A stretch of DNA of 64,000 nucleotides from Actinospica sp035493475 (GCA_035493475.1 DATJIF010000063.1:157267-221266); one strand, 5' to 3'. Shown: positions 8,364 through 16,636, numbered from the stretch's first letter. Numbers and translations are program-made. Notes: generated from the sequence alone by a model not told the origin.

Positions 8364-9611
8364 ATGCGCAAGATCCTGATCGTCGGCGCCGGACAGTCCG
8401 GCCTCCAGCTCGCCCTGGGACTGAACGCGGCCGGATTCGACGTGACCGTCATGACCACCTACACCGGCCGGGAGATCTACGACGGCTCCGTCACCTCCAC
8501 CCAGTGCATGTTCGGCCACGCACTCGAGACCGAACGCGCCATCGGCGTCGACCTATGGGCCGACTCCGGCCACCGAATCGACGCGCTCGGCGTCACGGTT
8601 CGAGCGCCCGACGGCGCCCGCGCGATCGACTGGCTCGGCCGACTCGACCACTACGCCCAGAGCATCGACCAACGCGTGAAGTTCTCCGCCTGGATCGAGA
8701 AGGTCGAGCAGGCCGGCGGCAACGTCGTGGTCAACGCGACCACCGTGACCGACCTCGACAAGCTCGCGGCCCGCTACGACCTGACGATCATCGCTGCTGG
8801 CAAGGGCGAACTGGTCGACATGTTCGACCGTGACAACGAACGCTCGACGTACACCGAGCCGCAGCGCGCCCTCGCCCTCGCCTACGTGCACGGCATGGCC
8901 CCGCGGCCCGAACACCCGAACAGCGGCGCGGTACGGCTCTCACTGATTCCCGGACACGGCGAACTGATCACCATCCCGGCCCTGACCCGCACCGGGCAGT
9001 GCGACATCCTGTTCTGGGAGGCGATTCCCGGCGGCACGCTGGACGTTTTCACCCCGGGTGCCGCACCGTCCGAGACCCTGACGACGATTCTCGAACTCAT
9101 GCGCACCTACGCGCCCTGGGAGCACGAGCGCTGCGCGAAGGTGGAGTTGACCGACCAGGGCGCCACCTTGATCGGCCGCTATGCACCGATCGTGCGTCAT
9201 CCTGTCGCGCAACTGCCGTCCGGCGGCCTCGTGCTCGGTATGGCGGACGTCGTGGTCGCCAACGACCCGATCACCGGCCAGGGCAGCAACAACGCCGCCA
9301 GGTTCGCCGACACCTACCTCAAAGCGATCATCGAGCATGAAGATCGACCCTTCGACCAGGCCTTCATGCAGGCCACGTTCGACTCTGCCTGGAAGCGGGT
9401 CGCGACCTGCACCGCCTGGACCAACGCGATGCTCGCACCGCCACCGCCGCACGTGCTCGACGCCATCGGCGCCGCAAGCACCACCCAGGCGATCGCCGAC
9501 CGGTTCGCCAACGGCTTCTCCAACCCCGACGACTTCACTTGGCTGCTCGACCCCGGGCAGACAGCTCTGTACCTGTCCCACGCTCAGAGTGTTGGGGAGG
9601 GAGGGTCGTGA
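8364..9611 (+). CDS. StyA-like (styrene/indole) FAD monooxygenase
   Basis: A 415-residue flavoprotein of the styrene monooxygenase StyA family. The N-terminal Rossmann motif is GAGQSG (8-13) followed by LQLALGL; other family marks are DYNGS-like REIYDGSVTSTQ, MFGHALETER and the DP motif region ANDPITGQGSNNAARFADTY. Family members use FADH2 from a separate reductase to epoxidise aryl alkenes or indole; no reductase is in this window. RBS GAGGAG lies before the ATG. Its place directly behind the GTPase suggests a conservon-linked oxidation, but it could also be tailoring for the nearby biosynthetic cluster. Confidence 0.85.
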   Translation: MRKILIVGAGQSGLQLALGLNAAGFDVTVMTTYTGREIYDGSVTSTQCMFGHALETERAIGVDLWADSGHRIDALGVTVRAPDGARAIDWLGRLDHYAQSIDQRVKFSAWIEKVEQAGGNVVVNATTVTDLDKLAARYDLTIIAAGKGELVDMFDRDNERSTYTEPQRALALAYVHGMAPRPEHPNSGAVRLSLIPGHGELITIPALTRTGQCDILFWEAIPGGTLDVFTPGAAPSETLTTILELMRTYAPWEHERCAKVELTDQGATLIGRYAPIVRHPVAQLPSGGLVLGMADVVVANDPITGQGSNNAARFADTYLKAIIEHEDRPFDQAFMQATFDSAWKRVATCTAWTNAMLAPPPPHVLDAIGAASTTQAIADRFANGFSNPDDFTWLLDPGQTALYLSHAQSVGEGGS

Positions 9612-10237
9612 ACCAGATCGACAGGCGCGACCAAGTGGTCACGGCAACGCACGAGGACGAGGAATACCTCGCCGAACTGATTGCGGGAGCCCTGGTCGCG
9701 GCCAAAGTCCCCGTCGTCCAATACTTGGTCCCGGACGAGAGCCAGCAACTCGCGGTGCTCACGAGCGTGGCCAGGCTCGAACTTGAGAACGTGCGCGTGA
9801 GCGCCGGCATAGTGCGCACCGACGCGGGCCGCGAGGCCGTCGCGCTGTGGATCTACCATCGAGGAGCAGGCGAGCCGGAACCTGAACTCGATTCCCGCCT
9901 GAAGAACGCGGCAGGGCCGGCAGCGCCCAGGTTCCTCGCCTACCGCCAAGCGCTCGACGCCCGCCGCCGTGACCTGCTCGGCGACCAGCCGCACTGGCAG
10001 CTACAGATCATCGCGACCCGGCCCGATCAGCAGGGGCGAGGCTTCGGCCGCCTCCTGGTGCGCGATCAGCTCGCGGTCATAGACCGCGTTGGCGAACCCA
10101 CCTACGCGGAAGCCCCGACCGAGGAGCATCGCAGGGCCCTCCAAAGCCTCGGGTTCCGGCCCAAGGACCCTTCCGTCGTGCTCGGCGACGGCCGGACGCA
10201 CGTGTTCCCGGCGCTGCACCGGCCGACCCACCGCTAA
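9608..10237 (+). CDS. GNAT-family N-acetyltransferase
   Basis: A 209-residue acyl-CoA-dependent transferase. The acetyl-CoA motif A is seen as IIATRPDQQGRGFGRLLV (QxxGxG), followed by motif B-like YAEAPTEEHRRALQSLGFRP. Start: GTG at 9608 overlaps the monooxygenase stop (GTGA), so translation is coupled; an upstream in-frame ATG lies inside the previous gene. Substrate unknown; acetylation of a small amine or self-resistance are both possible. Confidence 0.85.
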   Translation: MNQIDRRDQVVTATHEDEEYLAELIAGALVAAKVPVVQYLVPDESQQLAVLTSVARLELENVRVSAGIVRTDAGREAVALWIYHRGAGEPEPELDSRLKNAAGPAAPRFLAYRQALDARRRDLLGDQPHWQLQIIATRPDQQGRGFGRLLVRDQLAVIDRVGEPTYAEAPTEEHRRALQSLGFRPKDPSVVLGDGRTHVFPALHRPTHR

Positions 10238-10318
10238 GACGACAGCGAACTCCCGACCCGTGGGCGACCTTCCCTTACCTGCGGGTTGGGTCCTCAACCT
10301 CACGAGACAAGGCAGTCA

Positions 10319-10555
10319 GTGACTACTCCACACCAGGGCACCACCCAGGTCACCTTCGGCGGTCTCCTTGACTTCAGCGACGTCGCCTTCCTGACCGTTT
10401 CCGAGGTCGCCGAGATCTTGAGGGTTTCGAAGATGACGGTCTACCGGATGGTCCATAGCGGGGAACTGCAAGCCACCCGGGTTGGCCGCGGCTTCCGAGT
10501 GCCGTCCAAGGCAGTGCGCGGATACCTCGCGGGCGCGGACTACCAGGCCTCATGA
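10319..10555 (+). CDS. Small excisionase/BldC-type HTH protein
   Basis: A 78-residue DNA-binding protein with a winged-helix of the MerR/excisionase type: LTVSEVAEILRVSKMTVYRM then HSGELQATRVGRGFRVPSKA. Start GTG at 10319 follows AAGG; an in-frame start at 10286 is less likely. Proteins of this kind include BldC and related developmental regulators, as well as phage excisionases. Sitting between the conservon operon and the deazapurine cluster, it could regulate either. No integrase accompanies it, which argues against excisionase function. Confidence 0.8.
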   Translation: MTTPHQGTTQVTFGGLLDFSDVAFLTVSEVAEILRVSKMTVYRMVHSGELQATRVGRGFRVPSKAVRGYLAGADYQAS

Positions 10556-10680
10556 ATCGTCTCCAGATCTGCGCAGGCCGCACCCTATGCGGACCTAGGA
10601 GACCAGCCTCCCGACCGCGCGGGTGCCGACGCTCGCATCGGCCGGGAGCACGGCGCGAGGATCGCGGCCTCCCGCCTCCC

Positions 10681-10713
10681 GGCACGCTCCATCCCCGCCT
10701 TGCGGAGCGTGCC
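10681..10713. terminator. 10-bp hairpin in the leader of the fused queD gene
   Basis: GGCACGCTCC (10681-10690) pairs perfectly with GGAGCGTGCC (10704-10713) across a 13-base loop. It is followed 11 bases later by a second, stronger hairpin. No T-run follows. The pair lies between the HTH gene and the first biosynthetic gene, so it may end the conservon transcript or act as a leader attenuator. Confidence 0.5.
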
Positions 10714-10724
10714 GGAACACCAGA

Positions 10725-10759
10725 GGTCTCCCGGCCCACACGGCTCGGGCCGGGAGACC
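10725..10759. terminator. Perfect 13-bp hairpin upstream of the biosynthetic operon
   Basis: GGTCTCCCGGCCC (10725-10737) and GGGCCGGGAGACC (10747-10759) form a perfect 13-bp stem with a 9-base loop, 46 bases before the fused queD start. GC-rich hairpins without T-runs are the common terminator form in streptomycetes, so this likely separates the conservon and biosynthetic transcripts; a role as 5'-leader control element is also possible. Confidence 0.6.
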
Positions 10760-10805
10760 TCGCGGGAAATAGGACTCGAAGAAATGCAAAGGAAGAAGCA
10801 CGAGA

Positions 10806-11507
10806 ATGATCAGAGGTTCTACAGCGACCAGCGCAGCAGATGTCGCGATGGCTGGCACCTACAGAATCGGCAAGCAGTTCGAGTTCCAGGCCACCCGCAC
10901 GAGCAACGGCGTCCCGGACGGCAGCGGCTTCCTCGTGGAGGCCACCCTCACCGCCATCGAGTTGACGGAGCCCGGCTTCGTCGTGGACTTCGGCGAACTT
11001 GCTCCTCTCAAGCATCACCTGGACCAGAAGCTCGACCACCGCAATCTCGACGACGTCCTCGGCACGGGCAACACCAGCGACGCGCAGTTGGCCGCGTACC
11101 TCGAGGATTGGTGCAGGGCGAACCTGAACAAGGACGCCGTCGACCGGCTTGAGTGCGTCAACGTCCGCCGCGGCCGACCCACCAGCTCGGGTCCGCATGA
11201 CGTGACCTTCTCTGCACAGCACCGACTCGGCGGGCTTCCAGAAGGCCACAAGTGCGGTCGTCCCCACGGCCACACCTATCTCGTCAGTCCACTGCTTGGC
11301 CAGGGTGCACTGCCGGATTCGGTACGGACGCTCGCGGTCCTGCTCGACGGCACCGTTCTCAACGAGGTGCTTGGCTTCGAACCGACCTCTGAACGCCTTG
11401 CGCATCACCTTCTCCGTACTGCACGCTCCGCGGGCAATGCGGAACTCGAAGCCGTGCGCGTTTCGGAGACGGCGAGCTCGTGGGCCGAGTACAGCGAGCA
11501 GCGATGA
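10806..11507 (+). CDS. Fused two-domain QueD (6-carboxytetrahydropterin synthase-like)
   Basis: A 233-residue protein made of two tandem QueD/PTPS domains (about 20-108 and 132-229). QueD converts dihydroneopterin triphosphate to 6-carboxytetrahydropterin, step two of 7-deazaguanine synthesis. Catalytic residues are divided: the first domain lacks the zinc histidines but keeps VDFGEL (60-65) and Asp77-His78 (LDHRNL); the second keeps the zinc ligands H139, H154, H156, the catalytic Cys150 (CGRPHGH) and Glu221 (ETASSWAEY), but has LDG where LDH is expected (D181-G182). In PTPS enzymes the Cys and the Asp-His pair come from neighbouring subunits, so the fusion can form a complete site. ATG at 10806 follows AAAGGAAG; ATG 10848 is an alternative. 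Confidence 0.85.
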   Translation: MIRGSTATSAADVAMAGTYRIGKQFEFQATRTSNGVPDGSGFLVEATLTAIELTEPGFVVDFGELAPLKHHLDQKLDHRNLDDVLGTGNTSDAQLAAYLEDWCRANLNKDAVDRLECVNVRRGRPTSSGPHDVTFSAQHRLGGLPEGHKCGRPHGHTYLVSPLLGQGALPDSVRTLAVLLDGTVLNEVLGFEPTSERLAHHLLRTARSAGNAELEAVRVSETASSWAEYSEQR

Positions 11508-12127
11508 CTACCCCGGTCGTTGTCGCGGCGGACATCTTCGGTGTTCTCGTGGCCCTGGACACAGGCTGGTGGCGTGCCGAGATCACGCGTATCAGTGGCT
11601 TGACGGATGCCGAGTTCATGAAGCGGTGGCGTGAATCCCGTCTCGGGGAGGCCTGGGACACGGGTGCCCTGACCATCAGCGGATTCACCGCGAAGTTGGG
11701 CGACCTGCTCGAAGTCCCGGGCTTGACTGAGCATGACGTCTCAGGGCTCTGGAGCAACGCGGTGGGCGTGGTTGACCCGCTCCTCGGACCGATGGCGGCC
11801 CGTCTCTCGCGAGAGCGGCGCCTGATTCTTGCCTCTAACAACAACCCCGTGCAGTGGCCGATCGTCGAGGGGCTTCTTGTTGAGGCCGGCTTCGCGCCGG
11901 AGATCCCGGCCGTGCTCTCGCACGAGGTTGGCCTGAGCAAGCCCGACCCGGGGTTCTACGCCGAGCTCATCGAGCGCACGGCGGGGCTGGACGTGGTGTT
12001 CGTCGACGACAGGCTCTCGAATATCGAGGCCGCGGTGGCGGGCGGATTGAAGACCGTCCATCACACGGACTCCGTGCAGACTGCCGCGATTCTCACCGCG
12101 CTTCTCGATCTCGGGGAGTCGGAATGA
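11504..12127 (+). CDS. HAD-superfamily hydrolase
   Basis: A 207-residue haloacid-dehalogenase-fold protein. Motif I is ADIFGVLVAL: the nucleophile Asp is present but the usual second Asp is Phe, as in the DxFG/DxYG subgroup that includes sugar-phosphatase-like and dehalogenase enzymes. Motif II is ILASNNNP, motif III LSKPDPGFY and motif IV VFVDDRLSNI. The start ATG at 11504 overlaps the fused QueD stop (ATGA), so it belongs to the operon. Probable role: dephosphorylation of a pathway phosphate such as a nucleotide or pterin intermediate; loss of the second Asp makes phosphatase activity less certain. Confidence 0.8.
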   Translation: MTTPVVVAADIFGVLVALDTGWWRAEITRISGLTDAEFMKRWRESRLGEAWDTGALTISGFTAKLGDLLEVPGLTEHDVSGLWSNAVGVVDPLLGPMAARLSRERRLILASNNNPVQWPIVEGLLVEAGFAPEIPAVLSHEVGLSKPDPGFYAELIERTAGLDVVFVDDRLSNIEAAVAGGLKTVHHTDSVQTAAILTALLDLGESE

Positions 12128-12882
12128 TCGTCGAGGATGCGGTGCAGTTGGCCGCGGTGGCTTCTGCGAGCGGCACGAGCACGGCGACGCCGCGAACCCT
12201 GTGGATCGCCGAGACCTTCGCCGACACGATTCAGGGCGAAGGACCGAGCGCCGGAACACCGGCCCTGTTTATTCGCCTGTCCGGGTGCAACCTGGAGTGT
12301 CGGCCGTGGTGCGATACGCCCTACACCTGGGATCGAGAGCGATTCGATCTCACAGCCGAGCGCACCCGCCGCAGCGTCTCGGACCTTGCAGCCTGGGCAG
12401 CCGTCCGCCCCGAGTCCCTGGTGGTCCTCACGGGCGGGGAACCGCTTATGCAGCAACTCGCCCTGATCCCGCTCGTCCGCGCCCTGGTCGACATAGGCAA
12501 ACGGGTAGAGATAGAGACCAACGGGACCTATCTGCCGAAGCCCAAACTGACGAGCCTGGGCGTCCACTTCAACGTCTCGTTGAAGCTCGCCAACGCTGGC
12601 ATGCCCGCGTTGCGCACTATCCACTTGGATGCCCTGGCGGCGTATGTGGATGCTCCGCACCGGGCCTTCAAGTTCGTTATCTGCGACCTCTCGGACCTTG
12701 ACGAGGTCGACGCGATGGTGGCCCGCTACGGACTAACGGAAGTCTGGGTGATGCCGGAGGGCACCACGCCTCGGGCGATCGTCGATGGAATGAGGGCTCT
12801 GGTTCCCGCTGTCGTCCAGCGAGGCTATCGGATCTCTCCTCGGCTGCACGTGCTGATGTGGGGCGATGAGCGTGGACGGTGA
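12124..12882 (+). CDS. queE: QueE-like 7-carboxy-7-deazaguanine synthase (radical SAM)
   Basis: A 252-residue radical-SAM enzyme of the QueE family, which rearranges 6-carboxytetrahydropterin to 7-carboxy-7-deazaguanine (CDG). Family marks are FADTIQGEGPSAGTPALFIR (32-51), CDTPYTWD (63-70), LTGGEPLMQ (102-110), IETNGT and VMPEGTTP. The cluster cysteines are C55, C59 and C63: spacing CX3CX3C, one residue more than the usual CX3CX2C (GCNLxCxWCDTP), because Pro is inserted before Trp. ATGA overlap with the HAD gene. The identity is strong; the cluster-motif variant needs testing. Confidence 0.88.
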   Translation: MIVEDAVQLAAVASASGTSTATPRTLWIAETFADTIQGEGPSAGTPALFIRLSGCNLECRPWCDTPYTWDRERFDLTAERTRRSVSDLAAWAAVRPESLVVLTGGEPLMQQLALIPLVRALVDIGKRVEIETNGTYLPKPKLTSLGVHFNVSLKLANAGMPALRTIHLDALAAYVDAPHRAFKFVICDLSDLDEVDAMVARYGLTEVWVMPEGTTPRAIVDGMRALVPAVVQRGYRISPRLHVLMWGDERGR

Positions 12883-12934
12883 GCACCGAGGCCACACCCT
12901 CGTGACGACCAACGCAGACCGAGAGGAGCACCCT

Positions 12935-13546
12935 GTGATGTCCGTAGAAACTGAATCTACAGCACCAGATCTAGATACCGGGCCGCGCCGGGTGGACGTC
13001 GGCCGAGTCGCCGCACTCTACCGGCAGCTGCTCGTCGCGCTCGGCGAAGACCCTGCAAGGGACGGGCTTCGCGGCACCCCGGATCGTGTTGCCGCCTGGT
13101 GGAGCGAGTTCCTGGACTACGAGCCGGGCACGATCGACACGACCTTCGAATACGAGTCGACCGACGGCGATTTGCTCGTAGTGGGCGGCATCAGCGTCGA
13201 CAGTTTGTGTGAGCACCACCTGCTGCCGATGCGCCTGTCGGTGTCCATCGGGTATCTCCCGACCGGACAGGTTCTCGGGCTTTCGAAGTTCGCGAGGATC
13301 GCCCAGGCTCACGCCCACCGGCTTCAGTTGCAGGAGCGGTTCGTCCTCGGCGTTGCGCAGGACGTGATGAAGGCGACGGGCAGCGCCGACGTGGCGGTGC
13401 TGGCCGAAGGCGAGCACCTGTGCATGAGCATGCGCGGGGTCCGCGAGCGGCAGGCGTTGACCACCAATCTGAAGGTATACGGCCGGCTCTTCGACGAACA
13501 CCACCTGACCGAGCAGTTTCTGACGATGGCAGGGAGCTCGCGATGA
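12935..13546 (+). CDS. folE: GTP cyclohydrolase I
   Basis: A 203-residue GTP cyclohydrolase I, which turns GTP into dihydroneopterin triphosphate and so feeds QueD. Zinc ligands are C92 and H95 (DSLCEHHLLPM) and C163 (GEHLCMSMRGVR); also visible are GYLPTGQVLGLSKFARI and HAHRLQLQERF. Start chosen as GTG 12935 (or ATG 12938) because GAGAGGAG at 12921-12928 precedes it; an in-frame ATG at 12866 overlaps queE but lacks a site. A pathway-dedicated copy within a deazapurine cluster, as in toyocamycin-type clusters. Confidence 0.93.
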   Translation: MMSVETESTAPDLDTGPRRVDVGRVAALYRQLLVALGEDPARDGLRGTPDRVAAWWSEFLDYEPGTIDTTFEYESTDGDLLVVGGISVDSLCEHHLLPMRLSVSIGYLPTGQVLGLSKFARIAQAHAHRLQLQERFVLGVAQDVMKATGSADVAVLAEGEHLCMSMRGVRERQALTTNLKVYGRLFDEHHLTEQFLTMAGSSR

Positions 13547-14100
13547 AGAGCGCGTCTTCGACATGGGACCCTGCGGACTCGACGGATTCAGGTCGAGGTG
13601 CTGTCGAGGGCCGGAGAGTCGCGCATCTGACCTGGCCCCGGATGGAGGAGTTGGTCGACCGGATCACCGAACAGGTCGGCCGTGACGGCGCGCCGGAGAT
13701 TCTGGTGGCCATTCTTCGCGGCGGCGCCATTCCCGCAGTCTGGCTCTCGCACCGGCTGGGGCTTCGGGACGTTCGCGCGGTCGAGGTCGTCCACACGCTC
13801 GACGACAACGTCCACGCCGCGAAGACGCCTGAGCCAGTGGCCGTCAACCCCGCATCGCTGGGCGATCTGGCCGGACGGGACGTCTTGATCGTCGACGACG
13901 TCGCGGGCACCGGTCAAACTCTCGCAGCTGCTGCAAGCCTCGCCGCGCAGGCCGGCGCGGCGCGGGTGCGGACCGCGGTCTGCGTGGTCAACGAAGACAA
14001 CTGGGTCGACCGCCTCCCTGCCGAGGCCGTGATGACCTACATCGGCACCTCCACCCGCGGCTGGGTGGTCTTTCCTTGGGAGAACAACGTTGAGCACTGA
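13543..14100 (+). CDS. Phosphoribosyltransferase (type I PRPP fold)
   Basis: A 185-residue type I phosphoribosyltransferase. The PRPP loop is VLIVDDVAGTGQTL (114-127), with the flexible-loop region around HTLDDNVHAAKTPEP and a PPi loop AILRGG (57-62). In deazapurine antibiotic clusters a PRTase (ToyH in toyocamycin, TubE in tubercidin) attaches the base to PRPP. Here it lies after folE with ATGA overlap, so it likely ribosylates the 7-deazaguanine product; since QueC is missing, CDG itself is the probable acceptor. Hypoxanthine-guanine type salvage is the main alternative. Confidence 0.85.
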   Translation: MKSASSTWDPADSTDSGRGAVEGRRVAHLTWPRMEELVDRITEQVGRDGAPEILVAILRGGAIPAVWLSHRLGLRDVRAVEVVHTLDDNVHAAKTPEPVAVNPASLGDLAGRDVLIVDDVAGTGQTLAAAASLAAQAGAARVRTAVCVVNEDNWVDRLPAEAVMTYIGTSTRGWVVFPWENNVEH

Positions 14101-14914
14101 TCAGCTGCCAGAGCAGTACACGACCCGTCCGGGCACCCCGATGATCGGGAAGTACAGCACGAACCAGATGGATGACTTCTACGCGGCCCTGGCTCGTGGC
14201 GAAGCCAAGCCGTCGGGCCTGATGAACCTGATGCAGCACCTGATCGTCGCCGAGAAGTGCGAGCCGGAGACCCGGGTCCTGGACGTGTGCTGTGGCCGCG
14301 GGCTCGCGCTGCCGCTGCTGCGCCGCTACGCCCCGGAGATCGCAGGGTACGTCGGACTCGACATCAGCAGCGTCAACCTTGCCGAGGCGCGCGAGCGCAT
14401 CGAGGACCTTCGCGCGACGTACGGCGATCTGTTCCCGGTGCACTTGGAGGAGTGCGACGTCGCCGAGCCCTGGCCGGACGTGGCCGGCCCTTTCGATATC
14501 GCCATCTACACCTCGGCGTTGGAGCATCTTCCGTTCGAGCTCGGCGCGCAGAGCCTGCGAAGCACAGCCGCAGCGCTGGTACCCGGCGGCGTGCTCTACC
14601 TTTCGACGCCGCAGGCCTTCGGCCCGTCGCCGCGACCGCTGCAATACCGAGTGCACGTCTACGAGTGGTCGCGCGAGGAGGTCGAGCAGGTTGTGACCGA
14701 CGCGGGGCTGATCGTCGAGGACGTGATCGGGCTGCTTCCGCCCGAGACCGAGCTCGTGGGCACCGCACTCGCGGACAGGTTCGGGGAAGGCGCGGCTGCC
14801 TGGTACTGGCACCTCGCCGACCGGATTCCGAAGGCCCTGCTCGACACGGTTTCCGCTGCCGCCGTTCCCGACGTGGCCACCGAGCTGCTGTTCGTCTGCC
14901 GGAGGCCCGCGTGA
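14090..14914 (+). CDS. SAM-dependent methyltransferase (class I)
   Basis: A 274-residue Rossmann-fold methyltransferase. Motif I is VLDVCCGRGLALPLL (residues about 63-77), motif II YVGLDISS, and motif post-I/IV DIAIYTSALEHLPF. Start is TTG at 14090, overlapping the phosphoribosyltransferase stop by 11 bases, with GGGAG at 14077-14081. It is probably an O-, N- or C-methylase of the nucleoside product. An EYK-type C-terminal half (HVYEWSREEVEQVVTDAGL) resembles small-molecule methyltransferases. Confidence 0.85.
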   Translation: MSTDQLPEQYTTRPGTPMIGKYSTNQMDDFYAALARGEAKPSGLMNLMQHLIVAEKCEPETRVLDVCCGRGLALPLLRRYAPEIAGYVGLDISSVNLAEARERIEDLRATYGDLFPVHLEECDVAEPWPDVAGPFDIAIYTSALEHLPFELGAQSLRSTAAALVPGGVLYLSTPQAFGPSPRPLQYRVHVYEWSREEVEQVVTDAGLIVEDVIGLLPPETELVGTALADRFGEGAAAWYWHLADRIPKALLDTVSAAAVPDVATELLFVCRRPA

Positions 14915-15615
14915 CCGCGTCGATCGCCACGCCACACGCCGTCGACGCGCCCTTGAGGGTATGTATCGAGGGGATCAACGGCGTGGGCAAGACGAGCGCG
15001 GCCCGTGCGGTCGCCGCGCAGCTCGGCACCCGCTGCCGCCTCTTGGACGAGCTCACCGACCAGCCCGGCGACACGCTGCCCGGTCAGGTGATCGCCGCGC
15101 TGAGCAGCGAGCAGGACCCGTTCCTGCGCACCGGACACCCGGTCGCCGAAGCCCTCGCGCTGTTCGGCTTGCAGGTCCGCAAGCACGAGCAGTTGGCCCA
15201 GCGAGATCTGGCCGGGGTCGAAGTGGTTCTCGAGGATCGCGGACTGGACACCGTCGCGGTCTATCAGGCCGCGATCCTCTGCTCTCAGAACCCTGAAACC
15301 TCGCCCGAGGATGTCGCGCGGCACCTGCTCGCCAGTGGCCGACCGTTGCTACCGCCACCGGACGCGACGATCCTGCTTATCGGCGACCTCGCGGTCTGTT
15401 CGCAGCGCTTCGCCGACCGAATCGGCCGTCAACTGGATCCAGCAGATGTCCAGTTGCTGGGGCAGATCGATGCTGTCTATCGCGAGATGGCCGCCGACGA
15501 TCCGGCGCGCTACACGATTCTCGACATCGCCGACATGTCGCCGGATGAAAGCGCCAGCGCCGTGGCGCGCGTCGTCGGCACGCTCCTGGAGCAGCGGGAG
15601 GCCGTCCATGCGTAA
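14911..15615 (+). CDS. Thymidylate-kinase-like P-loop protein
   Basis: A 234-residue nucleotide-kinase-fold protein. Walker A is GINGVGKTS (21-29); EDRGLDTVAVYQ is the counterpart of the DRY/DRF motif of dTMP kinases. The typical dTMP-kinase LID and thymine-binding residues are not evident, so the substrate is probably a modified nucleotide. GTG at 14911 overlaps the methyltransferase stop (GTGA). It may phosphorylate the deazapurine ribotide or keep an intermediate phosphorylated as a self-protection form. A second divergent copy is at 17783. Confidence 0.75.
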   Translation: MTASIATPHAVDAPLRVCIEGINGVGKTSAARAVAAQLGTRCRLLDELTDQPGDTLPGQVIAALSSEQDPFLRTGHPVAEALALFGLQVRKHEQLAQRDLAGVEVVLEDRGLDTVAVYQAAILCSQNPETSPEDVARHLLASGRPLLPPPDATILLIGDLAVCSQRFADRIGRQLDPADVQLLGQIDAVYREMAADDPARYTILDIADMSPDESASAVARVVGTLLEQREAVHA

Positions 15616-16636
15616 CGTCACGTTGCTCTGGGCGCCTCGCTCACGGTGCAAGTTCCAGTGCCCGCACTGCTACTTCGGCGAAATCGAAGAACACCGCATC
15701 AACCCTCCGACACAGGCGGGCATCCTCTCCCACCTCTCTCGTAGCGACGTGCCAACCAAGGATCTGCTGGCCTTCGCGCGCACCCTCGCCGACTCACCCG
15801 TAGAGCGGGTGGTCATCGCCGGGGGCGAGCCGCTGGACTGGCCTGATGCGCTCGACCTGATCTCCGTCATCAAAGAGGCGGGCTGCCAGGTCGTCATCGC
15901 GACGAACGGCGTTCCGCTCACCCGCCCCGAGATGGCCGAACGCCTTGTCGCGCTCGGCGTCGACGGGGTGTCGGTCTCACTCGACAGCGCGGACGCCGAA
16001 GTCAACGACCAGATGCGGCCAGGTGGCCGGTTCGGATACCGGGACGTACTCGCCGGCATCGAGACCCTGCTCCAAGCTCGCGGCGCGGAGCCCTCGCCGA
16101 AGGTCGGGATCTACACCGTGGTCACCCGATCCCGCCCGAACGAGATCACCGACGTCGCCCAAGTCGCTGCGGGAATCGGCGTGGACTACTTCGTCCCGCA
16201 ACCGATCTCCCTCGCCCCCGACCACCAGCTCTTCCAGAAGATGTGCCACAACTCCGCCGACGTCGACGCCGCCAGCGATCGACTCATCGAGCTCTACGAC
16301 AGCCCCATGGGGCTGACCCTGCCCGACAAGAACTACATAGAGCGGTTCATCGCGTCGATCTCCACCCACGACGGCGGGCACGTCCCCGACTGCTTCGGCG
16401 GCGCGCGCCTGTTCTTCATCCAGCCCGACGGAAGCGTCTGGGACTGCCCATCCGACCGCCGGATTGCCGCCACCCCTCCCGACCGGCGTCGCACGATCCA
16501 CGGCGCCGACGCCCGCGAACTGTTCGCCGCAAGGCCCGCGTGCACCGACTGCACCCTGTTCAGCCGCGACTGCGTGAACATGTGGCCACTCGTCCTCGAC
16601 ATGCCCCGGCTGCTGAACACGGAGGTCGAGCGATGA
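15608..16636 (+). CDS. Radical SAM/SPASM-type enzyme
   Basis: A 342-residue radical-SAM enzyme: cluster motif C14, C18, C21 (RCKFQCPHCYF), VVIAGGEPLDWPDAL (GGEP), ATNG, and SVSLDSADAEVN. The C-terminal quarter has a Cys-rich auxiliary cluster domain (PDCFGGARLFFIQPDGSVWD, CPSD, ACTDCTLFSRDC) of the SPASM/twitch kind. Start ATG at 15608 overlaps the kinase stop. It is directly followed by a DegT-type aminotransferase; in butirosin synthesis a radical-SAM dehydrogenase (BtrN) and an aminotransferase (BtrS) turn a sugar hydroxyl into an amine, so a similar pair is plausible here. Peptide-modifying enzymes also carry SPASM domains, but no precursor peptide is seen. Confidence 0.85.
   Translation: MRNVTLLWAPRSRCKFQCPHCYFGEIEEHRINPPTQAGILSHLSRSDVPTKDLLAFARTLADSPVERVVIAGGEPLDWPDALDLISVIKEAGCQVVIATNGVPLTRPEMAERLVALGVDGVSVSLDSADAEVNDQMRPGGRFGYRDVLAGIETLLQARGAEPSPKVGIYTVVTRSRPNEITDVAQVAAGIGVDYFVPQPISLAPDHQLFQKMCHNSADVDAASDRLIELYDSPMGLTLPDKNYIERFIASISTHDGGHVPDCFGGARLFFIQPDGSVWDCPSDRRIAATPPDRRRTIHGADARELFAARPACTDCTLFSRDCVNMWPLVLDMPRLLNTEVER

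Noticed and set aside
10319..10555. Phage excisionase
   Set aside because: No integrase or attachment site nearby; sequence fits BldC-type regulators equally well.
11504..12127. Haloacid dehalogenase proper
   Set aside because: Motif I resembles DxFG but operon context points to a metabolite phosphatase; no dehalogenase-specific residues can be asserted.
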